Part shown: piece by piece, positions 27,138 to 38,400 of the stretch | How the letters are laid out: each line of letters begins with the position of its first letter | Numbering within the stretch: position 1 is the stretch's first letter | Source: Coturnix japonica | Taxonomy: Eukaryota; Chordata; Aves; Galliformes; Phasianidae | Assembly (NCBI RefSeq): GCF_001577835.2 | Contig: NC_029518.1 | Coordinates: 70,649,378 to 70,713,377 of the forward strand | Reading direction: 5' to 3' | DNA length: 64,000 nt | Notes under the pieces: generated by a model | Databases searched by the model: none | What the model was told of the DNA's origin: nothing | What the model saw: the letters and a program-made list of their open reading frames with translations, nothing else | Translations under genes and position numbers: made by a program

Positions 27138-28002
27138 AAGAAGCAAACCAGCCTGTCAGTAGCACCATTTGAACAGGCAAAAAAAACCCTGCATCACCAC
27201 TTAGGTACAAACAGGGAAACCACAAGCATCGCTGCTTTCAATTGTTGACACAAATCAATCTCAGCTTTAGATATTCAGAGCAATGTTCATCCCCTCAGGA
27301 ACTGATTATAAAGTTTGAAATCCGCAACAGGTCTTTCAAGTATTTGAACAATAGAAGTAAAACTCAAAGTTAAATTTCAGCCACTTTCAACTCAGTAGCA
27401 TATCTACATTAGAAATCTGAAATAACGTCAAGTTGCCATTTGTTGCTAGGCTACACTGTGCAAAGCAGGTTATGAGTAGTACCAGCCCTACTCAAAACTA
27501 CAAAGGAAATCAGAGGCTTTTAGAACTATGGCAATTCATCCTAAATTACATTGCAGAAGTCCTCAAAGTACCCAAAGTTTCAAGTGCCCATCCTGGGAGA
27601 AAGGAACAACTCTGCTCATCTAAGTCCACTAGCAAGCCAACGTCCTTTCAACTAATACCTGTGAAGATACTAAATTATGACTGCTCTCAGCTATGTGGTT
27701 GGCTGTGATCTGGATTTCAATGGCTGCAAAAAGATACATAAATATGTGTTTCCCAAACTGGAAATGCAGATTGCCATGCTTAAAAAGGACCCCCACCCGA
27801 CATAGTCTAAAAGGGCTATCATCACTGTTGGGACGTTATTCTTCAGAAGATACAGAAAGACTGTAGATGGAACTGAAATGTGATTATTCCTCTTTTTCCA
27901 AGCCACCCAGCACAGAGGCCCACATTACAGAACTATATGCAAAAGAAGCGTAGGAGTGGGAAAATGTCTTATTCTACAACACTATTTCATGAAGTAGTGG
28001 GC

Positions 28003-28290
28003 TCATAGAATCATAGAACAGTTTGAGTTGATAAAGAACCCAAGGATCATCAAAAGTTCCAATGCTCCTGCCACAGGCAGGGCCATCAACCTCCGGATCT
28101 GGTACTAGACCAGGCTGCCCAGGGTCCCATCCAACCTGGTTATGAACACCTCCAGGGACGGAGCATCCACAACCTCTCTGGGCAGCCTGTACCAGCATCT
28201 GACCACTCTCATCAAGAAAAGTTCCTGAAATTCCCATCCAAACTCTGCATTCAAATGCTGCTTTAGTGTGGAGATTGACAGCTGTAACTT
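28003..28290 (-). repeat. CR1 LINE fragment next to the SINE
   Basis: The antisense CR1 3' end begins with 'tcatagaatcatagaaca'. It continues with 'accaggctgcccagggtccc', 'gaacacctccagggacggag' and 'acaacctctctgggcagcct'. The upstream end fades near 28250-28290, just before the SINE. A 187-codon antisense frame across this block and the SINE is an artefact. Confidence 0.85.
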
Positions 28291-28301
28291 CCACAAACCT
28301 G

Positions 28302-28483
28302 GTGGTGTGCCCCGGTGGTGCAGAGGTAGGAATGCTGCTTGCAACACCGGAGGCCGGGTTCGAATCCCCCCAGTGGCGCAAGTGGTCGAAGTGCCGCTCT
28401 GCTACACAGGGCTCAAATCCCAGGGGTTTGGACTCGATGATCTCTAAGGTCCCTTCCAACCTGCACGAGACTGTGATACTGTG
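28302..28483 (+). mobile_element. Dimeric tRNA-derived SINE with CR1-like tail
   Basis: An element of about 182 bp with two tRNA-like units in tandem and a LINE-type tail. Unit 1 has an A box TGGTGCAGAGG at 28316-28326 and a perfect B box GGTTCGAATCC at 28357-28367. Unit 2 has an A box TGGCGCAAGTGG at 28374-28385 and a decayed B box GGCTCAAATCC at 28410-28420. The two units align with each other, which suggests an internal duplication. The tail (28427-28483) reads 'ttggactcgatgatctctaa', then 'ggtcccttccaacctg', and ends in an ACTGTGAT-type octamer repeat, closely matching CR1 3' ends and implying mobilisation by CR1 machinery. A perfect 7-bp duplication (aaacctg) lies at 28295-28301 and 28484-28490. 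The parent tRNA is uncertain: an anticodon TGC or GCA would fit Ala or Cys. Confidence 0.85.
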
Positions 28484-30139
28484 AAACCTGTGCAGTGTGT
28501 GGATGACGTCTAAAACTGCAAAACCACGATGTGGCATTGTGATGACAAAAGATCCATCCCCATGGCAGCTTTCTGAGGCTCTCCTTGAAATTCAATTTTG
28601 CTCAGAAAAAATGCATGGGAGGAAATAACAGAACAAATTTTTCCTCCTTATCAAACCTCCCCCAGAACATTTGGAATTACTGATGCAGAATTAGCAAAAC
28701 AGTGCTATTATTATGTAATATTACTGTTGTTAATGAGGACCTACTGAATGCCCAAATTCTTCAAATTCCTTATATTTACTGTTTTTATTTTATTAAGGGT
28801 TTTGTTTTGTTGTTTTGTTTGTTTAAATAAACCACTATCTCCTAATGAACGTACAAACATCTCTTTGAGCAGCACAACAATCATCAACTCTGCCTCTTCA
28901 CACTGATTCCTCAGAGCCTGTTTTAATCAAACTGAATAATACAAGTAATCCAGTATCTAGAACTGAGTTCTTTGCAAGCCACGTTTTCCTATAAAACTAA
29001 GCCATGGTTTTTCTTCACATACACCAAGGCAACCAAGCAGCTGAGTTTTTAAAATACAACTGACCAATTATTTTTACAATTTGTCATTCCTTTTTGCTAC
29101 CAGCAGCACACAGCAGTTAACTATAAAACACCAATGGATTACAATGCATAATTAGGATTTCAATCTGAATATCTTTGACAATAAAGTATGATATAGACCT
29201 TATATATATTGTATAATATTAACTACTGCATTTTCCATTCCTTGTGTGGACATGAAGGTATTTTATGAACAGTCTCTTGGCAGACTCATTATTAATACAT
29301 GGCATTAAAGCATTTATCTCTTCAGGCTCCTGTTCTAATCACACAACATATATATGCAGCTGTAAACACAACAAGAATTTAATGACAGGTCTATCCGAGA
29401 TCATATTCCCAAGAAGGAGAGGTTGCAGATGTCCTTTGCTCCTCATAAAAGATTTTCTACATAATTTTCCCCATCTGAGACTGACAACGCATAATTAAGT
29501 CCGTATGTTCTGATCAATGTTTCAAAGTCCCCTTTGGTAAACAAATGCAGGTTTGCTTCTTGGCAAACTACCATTTGAAGATGGCACAGAGCAGCATCAA
29601 TTTCAGACACAGTCTACAAGACATTAACAAGGTAATTGATAAAAAGTAGCAGAGGAGAATAGGAGAATATTCTATCTGATGTCATCTTCCATTTCAAGCC
29701 TTGTTTCTTAAGAAAATTGAGCTCTTACAGTCAATTTCTGCATAGGATATGAGAGCCTACTCACTCCTCCTCTCCTCTTCCTAGTCAATAATTCTGAATC
29801 TGCAAGCCAGCTTCAACTGCAGCTGGATACTGTTATTTTCTGGAGCACAGTCATCAAAATAGTGTCAAAGTACTGAAAATAATAAAAACCCACGTTTTGG
29901 GTAATTAACATGTTGATGTCCCAGAGATGTGCATAAAATACAGGCATATAAAACTATGCTGTGAGCTGACCATCCAACTAGGGAATATCAGTTACTAATA
30001 CTAGGTTTTCATTTTATATTTATTCTATATATATTTTAAACTTAAGTATTCATCTCTTCCTTTCTATCAATCATGGAGTAAACCCATCGACGTTTCAAGG
30101 TGACTTGAGGTACTTTTTGAGAATTCGATACCACCACAA

Positions 30140-30265
30140 CAAAACTCAGTCCTTACAGTTGGAAGGGACATTTAAAGGTCACCTAGCCCAAATCCCCTAC
30201 CATGAACAGGGACACGCAAAGATAGATCAGGTTGCCCAGGGCCTGATTCAACCCGACTTAGCTGT
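30140..30265 (-). repeat. CR1 LINE fragment, 3' end
   Basis: Antisense CR1: 'cagttggaagggacatttaa', 'aggtcacctagcccaaatcc' and 'gatcaggttgcccagggcct'. It is short and moderately changed. Confidence 0.8.
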
Positions 30266-31166
30266 GCATGTTCCATATTCCTTTCTGATTATGAACACTT
30301 CTGAATTCCAACACTATACAAGCTCCCCAAAAATATTCTAGCATACCTGCATTCCAGCGTGGCTGACACCTTCTGGTGTGGTTGCCTTCTGAGTATAACT
30401 GATTTTGTCAGGGTCTGCCTCCTCATCCTTCCTGACAGTCCTGAAATCTACAGGAGCACGGTTTCCTTCAAACTGCAACTGTAAACAGCAACCACCTCCA
30501 GTACCCCAGCATAGAAACCATCCACAGTAATTGCACCTCACCTGCTCTGAAATGGTTCCAAATCTATGAGCATGAGAAGGACTGCACAAAGCCTTTGGGA
30601 AGTCACAGCCTGTTGACAGATATAGCTTAGATCTTAAGTTCAAATGACAAAAATCACTGAAGTAAAGTAACACAACAGCTGCTTATCCAAAACAGCATCT
30701 TTTGTCCTTCCGGATTAATGCAGATGAGGACAATTAGAGCAGAAAAGGCACATCACTGGCAAAGCAACCAGTAATTTCTAAAGTCGACACAGTAATCTTG
30801 GGGTTGTAAGAGAAAACGCTATTAAATTTGATGTGATAAGAATTTTGTTTTTCCAACACAGCACTGATGTTTCTGTTCATAGGAAAAGAAACCTGTTCAG
30901 AGCAACTGGGTATTGCAGTGGATCCCTTCATAAATGATACTGCAAAATTAAAACTGAAAGTACTCAGGTCCTAGGTGACAAAGCAGTAACAGTACCACTT
31001 AAATAAGGTATGGGCAATGACTGCCAATCACATTGTTTTCCAACTTCAAGTCCAATAGATGAGAAGACACTGAAGACATGGCAGCTCATTTTAGAATAAC
31101 CAGTCATGGTCGGATGGCAGCTTAACCTTTATAATGGACATTATTAAAATATTAAACAATGTTTGC

Positions 31167-31385
31167 AGAATCACAGGACTGTTAAGGTTGGGAAAGACCT
31201 CCAAGGTCACCTAGTCCAATCATCAGCCCACCCCCACCATGCCATGCTACTAATCGTGCCTCTCAGTTCCACATCCACACAGCTCTTGAACACCTCCAGG
31301 GACGGTGGCACCTCCCTGGGCAGCGTGTGCCACTGCCTCACCACTCCTTCTGAGAAGAAATTCTTCCTGATATTTAATCTGAAAA
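31167..31385 (-). repeat. CR1 LINE fragment, 3' end
   Basis: Antisense CR1: 'agaatcacaggactgttaag', 'caaggtcacctagtccaatc', 'gaacacctccagggacggtg', 'cacctccctgggcagcgtg' and 'tctgagaagaaattcttcct'. It lies about 0.4 kb beyond the CYB5R4 poly(A) signals. Confidence 0.88.
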
Positions 31386-31821
31386 TAGATATTACTGTTA
31401 TATCTAGAATGGTGAAAGCTATTTTACTTTCTTTGTTTGTTGTTGTTGTTTCCTTTCCCTCCAAACTATCTGACAGCAAGTTACAGCCTCATAATGACAT
31501 ACTTTTCGTAATAGAAAAAAAAAAAAGCCCACCTATTTGAATACATTTATAATACTACAATTTGTCATATATATTTAGGTACTTACATGGTCCTTACCAC
31601 GGTATCTGCAGACCATAGGCTGTCATGCTTTTACACACAGAGCAGCGAATGAGAAGGGATGTCCAAGACTAAGACACTGCCTTTGTTATGAGTTTCAGTT
31701 GGCATCCTAAGCTTCTGGAAGCCCCTTCTGTAACATCATGTTATAAACTGAAAATACAAAACAAACAAACAACAACAAAAAAAAAAAACCCTACAAAAAT
31801 ATATTCAGTAACATAAAATCT

Positions 31822-31872
31822 TTTATTATTATTATCTGAGGTAATTTTTAATATATTTTTTATACTTTTATT
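31822..31872 (-). terminator. CYB5R4: Candidate CYB5R4 poly(A) signals
   Basis: AATAAA on the minus strand is present at 31872-31867 and again at 31827-31822, about 500-550 nt past the CYB5R4 stop codon. They are the first canonical signals found downstream, and would give a 3' UTR of roughly 0.5-0.6 kb. The choice between them is not settled. Confidence 0.5.
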
Positions 31873-32373
31873 CTTTCTTTACAAAGCCAAAAGTCATAAT
31901 TGGATTGCTTGCAAGTCAAGCAGAGACTTCAGATGAAAAAGAACATTTTTTCAGTGACTGGTTACCTGAGTTACAGTGCAAGATTTAGATTCAGACAGTA
32001 TTGCTCTTCAGACATATTGCAGTAAGAAATAAGACGTTCAGTTCAAAACCTACATCGGTGCTTGCAATAAAAAGAGCTTTCATGAACCAAAACCGAGAGA
32101 TACCTTACATAACACATATCATACACTTCTGCTTCCTTCTACAATAAATTAATACATATGATGACTTAAGTATTAGAAAATAAATATTTACAAAAACAAG
32201 ATAAAACACAGTATAAAATTTTTTCTTCCAAAGATGTATTTCTTTCAAGAAACAGTTTGGTACCAAGTGTGAAATTTCAAGTCTTAAAAAATCACTTCTC
32301 ACTTATTTAAATTCATGGAGGTAAATAAATAAGATTGTATTGAACTAACAGATACTGATATCTTCATACAGCT

Positions 32374-32428
32374 TTATGCAGTAAAAGCATGTATCTCTTC
32401 TTGAGAGTATCCAAGATCCTTCAGATAT
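32374..32428 (-). CDS. CYB5R4: CYB5R4 exon 16 (C-terminus and stop)
   Basis: Encodes [17 protein letters not shown] and the stop TAA at 32376-32374, matching the human end ...IHSFTA. The acceptor is TTTCAG. The exon starts with the last base of a split Gln codon. Confidence 0.95.
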
Positions 32429-35400
32429 CTGAAAGTCAGAAATCAAATTTGTAACATCAATATTTGGAATCCAAAATTCAGCACAGATACAACTTCAGCA
32501 CCTCTGCCTTGATTTTATTAAGACATGCACAGCAAAGTTTTCTAAATGCATTTACTAATGTACATGAAGGACAACACTTTGATCATATATGCAATTTTAG
32601 GTTAACAACACAGTTCCTAAAAATAAGTAGAGCTACCATTTGATGCATCTCTGCTTTATTAAAAGACAACAGTTATTGGTCAGCTCCACACCCTCCATTA
32701 GATCTGTGTAGCTGTCCACAGTGGTGCCACAGAAAAGAGAGCCCTTTAAATATAAGCCATATAATGAAAGTATTTGGTACAGATGTAAATAAATACATTA
32801 ATAATAATCCAGAGAATTGCTTGTAATAGAACAGCAGCTTTGATTCTTACTTTTACTAACTTAATTTATCCAGCTAACACCTACACAGTAAGCTTATTTC
32901 CTATGATATCATTTTTTCTCTGAGTAATGAATTTAAAGCAGGACTTGGGAAAAAAATGTTAGAGAGATGCGCTTAGAGAGTTTTGACAAGTTATTACAGC
33001 TCATGGAACTCACATACTGCATTTACTCTTTTAATTAAAGCTTTGCTGCAAAGCACAAAACAGAGCCATTTTTGAAAGACTTTCAAGTCAGAAACAATAT
33101 AGCTGGCAAGGGTGACCAAACATTGCAGATTCCTCATTCCCCAACTCATTACTTAAAATACTCACTGTAGTCCCTGCTCTGTAAAAGGTGCTGGACCACA
33201 GATGCAGATAAGCACTTTGGAGTCTTTTTTACTTCTTTTCATACACTCAGAGAGAAGAGCTGAAGAAATCTTCCCCCGTTTATCCATCCAGTCTTCTTTT
33301 GGCTCTGAAAGAATGAATTGAACCTCAAACCTGGAAAGCAGAAGAATATTCCAGAAATATTGTCTTTGATTAGAAAACTGCAATAGAAAATACTGAGACA
33401 CTGCCATTTGTTACGATTACTTTGTTGTTCTACTCTGTTCCTACTGTGCAAGTTTAATTCCTACAGACATTTAGCTGTTCCTAGCACAAGTCAATCAAAA
33501 CAGCCTCCAAAGCCGGATGTTTAATTATTTAATGCAATCTTTAAATGTTAAGAATGGTAGCTGTGTATTTCACCTTACAATAAAGAAATAAAACCCAGCA
33601 GGCACCAATCAAGATATTAAAGTATGGATTTTATTTTTCCATTACTGACTTATCCAAATGTTGGCATAGCTCAACTCACTAGCGGGGAAATAAGATTGTT
33701 TAGCCAAACCTTCGAAAATATCAGCACAGTTTAATTAACAAGAAAGTGTTCTAACTTGTTTCTAAAACCCACTAACAGTAGTTATCGAGTGAAAAACAAA
33801 GACTTGTGTATCTTAGGTTGCTACTGGAAGGGAGAAAGGGATTTTGCTGTAAATTTGCACAATGTCTAGACTACAAAGCCTTGAAGGTGCCAGACATCAC
33901 TGTGTTATGAAATAATATTGATTTTTCACATCAATGTTATGAAGGAACAGCTGAAATTAATTTGTTCAATTTCAATTTAATACAATTTAAACTAAGAATT
34001 ACATAGGCAGAAATGACACATACTTGTTTCACCAAAAATCCAAGCACTATTAATTTAACTAGTACTAAAAGGGTATTCAAATTAAATGGCAACTCGACAT
34101 TCCTACATACATCTCTTGGCATAAACATGACCTGCTAAATGAAGGTAACATTACACGTGAACTACAGTGTTTTAATCCATAATTAGACTGTAACTGAGAA
34201 AAATAATGGTGAATAAACAGTAAGTAAAAATTGAAGTAGGGCCTAATTTGAACTCTGAATTTCAAGCTAAGAATTTTGGCCACACTAAAGAGACTTTTCA
34301 TGACTCTTCAGTACATTCGGAGTGTTGTTCAATGGGTATGCTATCTTAGTCTATTATTTCCTTCTTTTTGCATATCTACATGTCCTAACATTAAGGCTAA
34401 TTTTCTATTCATTCAAAAAGCTTCTCTGACAGTCTTAGATATAATTACATCTAATAATCCATCTCCAACTAACATCTCAAACACTGTCACACCAAACTCT
34501 TGGCTATACCCTGCTAATATGCATCTGTGCCCTATATAATCAAATCACCTTCCACCTCCTATACCTCATTAAATTCTAGATAGAAGTTTCCAGAAGTAGG
34601 ATCTGCCTTTGTGCCTTAGCTGTACAGTTGCTGTATGCCTCCAGGTATGTTCTGCTATACACTGAGATGATACAAATTGTTCTTCATAAGAGTTATAAAT
34701 ACCTTTCATCTCTAAGAGCTAATTGCTCTAGCTGGTTTCTCCAAAGTATGTCATCTTCTTTTTTGTTGAAGAAAATAAGCTTCACTGTCCTTAAAAAGAA
34801 GTAAACAGAATTTAACCGCAGGTTGTTTCTGTATTTGAAACACATTAATGAATCAGAACTTAGTGGACTATAAAGAAGCTCTTTACATTAAAACAAACAA
34901 AAACCCATACTCTTCCATTCTCTTCTTAAATCTTTTTGCTTCTAATCCAATAAATCCTTGTGGCTGTACTTCAAATCTCTTGGAGTTGTGACCCCCTCTT
35001 ATAAATGCCATAACTTTGCGCCTTACAAAGTTGCAAAATATGGTTGCAACCTATCCGTCAGGAATCACTGATTTTAGAAAATTAAAGTCTCTTATAGTTA
35101 CTAAGGCCTGACTGAGAATACAGTATACTTGCTTGTCAAGATTTATCTAGTGGTTTCTCGATATTGTTTGAGCACTACTGCTGCAGTTAATACATCATTA
35201 GTGAACTCTGTCAATCTTTTCTGTGTTGCATCTCTACAAGCTGGTATATGTAAGTGGAATTTCAAGAAGCTCATGTCAATACTAAATTCCTGAAGATAGA
35301 ATCCAAGCACATAGGAGTAAAAGAAACCTAATTCATCAACTTGGAGGCAAAACTACAGCTGTGACCTGGTTATCTTATTCATGCTTTATTCATTGGTTCA

Positions 35401-38400
35401 GCGCCCAACACTCTCCTAATAAAGAGACAACTTTGCTTCTAAGAGACCAGCAACAGACGCATTATGTTTACGTGAAGCTGTGTTGAAGCTATTAGTTCCC
35501 CTCTCCTCCACCTGTGTAGCTTGCAGAGCATCCTTCCAATCATGTCACATATGCTGGACTTCTGTGGAGAGGAGTTCATGGGCTCCAGCTACTCCTTAAC
35601 TGCAATTTCAAAGCCTGTATTCTCCCTGAAGACATACTGTTTTTCTGTCTTCTAACCTTTTTCCTCTTCTGCAGTCTGATCACACTTCAAGATACCAGCA
35701 AATCTCCTAAAAGCTACAGTAGATGCCAAAGAAATCATCTTCCAGTTAAGAGAAGACATTCATTTTCAGCTGTCAAAACTACTGTGCAGAGATATGACAA
35801 TTATGTGTAATACCAATCATCAATGGTGTTACCAAGAGAAGTTTCAGATGCAGTACAACTCAAAATAACTTGCAATATACGAGCTCTGGAAAGCCTTCCC
35901 AAATCAGCCATGATCCATCTTTAGATCTTAAAATTAACTTAGTCAAAAGCTTGTGCCAAAGATCAGGGCCCTTATGTGCTTCCCAGGGCCCACTGCCTTG
36001 AAAATAAGAAAGTAAAGCTTCAAGAAAGTAATGCTGTCAGAACTGGGATGATGCTCCACAGCATCAAGCACCGCTCAGATGAGGAAAAAGGTCAACAAAA
36101 ACACACATGGGAAAGCCAGAAATTTACTCCTTGGGAACAAAGGTAGGAACTGGGATGTGCAAGAAATAAGTCTGCATACATTTACTGATAGTCTGCACTC
36201 ACTGTATATATATTTATCTGGTGCAGTGCTGCTCATAACATGTTACAAAGAAAATAAATAGCCTCCAAACTTGGAATGAAGTGGTAAGAGTGCTGCTACA
36301 AAAGAGGGAGAAGCTAAAAGGAAGATATAGAGATTTAGATATGATCCCTAATGCTAGTGAAGAGATATTTGAGAGAACAATAATGGAACTTTAGCTCAGA
36401 AAAAGAATGAGGAACTGTCAGTTTTTTGAAAGGAGATGGGAGGCTCAAATATACCACAAACTTCCAGGGATGCAGATTTCAATAAGCTCTGAAAATTGCT
36501 ATGAAAGGTCTTAAAGGATGCACAGACAGAGGAACAAAAACAATCCTTACATGAACACAGAGGAAGAAGAAGTAGAGAATGTTGTAAAAACAGCTTCTAA
36601 AACAGAAAAGAATGCTAACGAAAGTGGAACAGCGTATTAAGAATGAATATTAAATTGATGCAATTGTTTAGGAATGAAAACCTAGAAGCAAAACAAGACA
36701 GCTATCAAACAGAATGAAGAACAGACTGTTCCAGGGAAGTATTAGCCCTCTGCCTAATGCTTAGTGCCTCTGTGCCTCAGCCTGCTTTATGAAATGCATC
36801 TAGCTGATTGGAGCAATACACCACAAGTAAAAAGGAAAGAAGGAATACTACGTCCTCATACAATCCAGCCAGCAAGAGACGAAAAAAGACTGAACTAAAA
36901 TCATCATGGCTTTATTAACAAAAGGATAGTGCAGACAGGAAGAGAATAAATTGCATTCCACATTCACTGTAGATAGGAAATAACAGACTTAAAATAAAAT
37001 AAACTAAGGAGACAAGCTAGGCAGAATGATTGGAAATCCAGTGATCCAAGACATCAGTGTCAAGGAAAACACCACGCAGGGAAGCTGCGGGTTCTCCAGA
37101 GTTATCAGTACTACCTCAGAGGTTCAGTCAGCACTTGCCTACAACTAGACAGAAGCTGCTTCAGTAGGTGATGTGATCATAAAGTCATTTAGGTCCCTCC
37201 TCAGCATTCTCTCTGCAATTTGTGTTCTAGTGTACGTGAACCACATCTACAGCAACTGTTACTTTTCACAGTAAAATGAAGAAAATAACATTCATATATT
37301 TATATGTATTATATACACATAATGCATATAAATATTAAGTGCATGTATACATGTGTGAAAGACACTTCTGTGACATTTGCTTATAAATAAAAAGAAACAA
37401 GTTGGGGAAAAAAAAGTTGAGGGTTTACTCTGCTTACAGAGAACATATTAAGACTTGCATCTTTCACTACTGGTTTTACTTTCCTTGCTTTTGCTTTCAT
37501 ATTATATTCACTTCACGCATAAGTTTTCCACTCAAGGAGGAGGAAAAAAATACAAATTCACTTAGTAGTGTTTCCCAAGTATTTTACCAGATGATACATT
37601 TATTTCACAGTGACAGACTGCCCTGTGCTATTTGCTTCTGACAATGCAAGATCCTTCGGAAGAGCCTTACCCTCAAACAGTACATACACTGTGTTCTCAC
37701 AATGCAGCATCTTTTGTGCCAGACAATACACACTACTGGAACAACATACGCTCTTAGATTCTTTTCTAGAAACAGATTACTGCAGTACACATATAATCCT
37801 TTGTAGCTTTATTATGAAGACTAGCCTTTAATTTAAATCCTTTATCCTCTTTCAAAATATGCTTTATGAAGACATAATGAGCCAAAACATCCTGTGCTTA
37901 TATTCAATAAAACCCAGTAATACAAATTAATAACCCTTACAAAAGTCTGAACTCAAAGACACAGGAAAGGAGTGTCAAATTTGTAAAACTATCCTCTGCA
38001 ACAGCTTTTCGGAAAATAAGAGTCGGGAGTGTTTTCTATTTGTGTGCTCACACAAATTACAACAGTTCACATGGACAAAACCAATCTATTAAGAAATTCC
38101 ACTAAGCAAACTGTTGCTAAAAGGAATACAAAAATACCTCATATCTCTTTCAGAAGATGCGCCCCAGACATCCTTTGCATTTCCTTTTGAAGCTGAGCTA
38201 CCAAGTTATTGAGTTTACTTGAACTCTCTCGAGACTTTTTACAGTTCTAGTTTACATTACAGATTAAATAAAAGATACACATGACAAAACATTTAGGGAT
38301 CCACATCACTCAGTCTTTTACAAGAGAACAGACCCAAGACGAGCAAGAATCCCTCACATGATCTGCCTGAATGCAGCTGAAATATCTATTTTAAGACAAC

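Larger units (their letters stand above)
9571..31800. other. Intergenic region between MRAP2 and CYB5R4
   Basis: About 22 kb with no recognisable conserved exon on either strand. The contents seen are CR1 fragments near 17985, 22050, 23400-24030, 28003-28290, 30140 and 31167, the tRNA-derived SINE at 28302-28483, and simple repeats (T/G-rich at 14695-14775, A runs near 18291 and 24869, A-rich at 31757-31790). The longest open frames either lack an ATG start (9794-10261) or read through repeats (27974-28537). Confidence 0.7.

Noticed and set aside
28306-28372. Functional tRNA gene
   Set aside because: The arms do not fold into a proper cloverleaf, the unit is duplicated, and it is fused to a CR1 tail with target duplications, so it is part of a SINE.
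27974-28537. 187-codon minus-strand open frame
   Set aside because: It runs antisense through a CR1 fragment and the SINE, so it is a repeat artefact.
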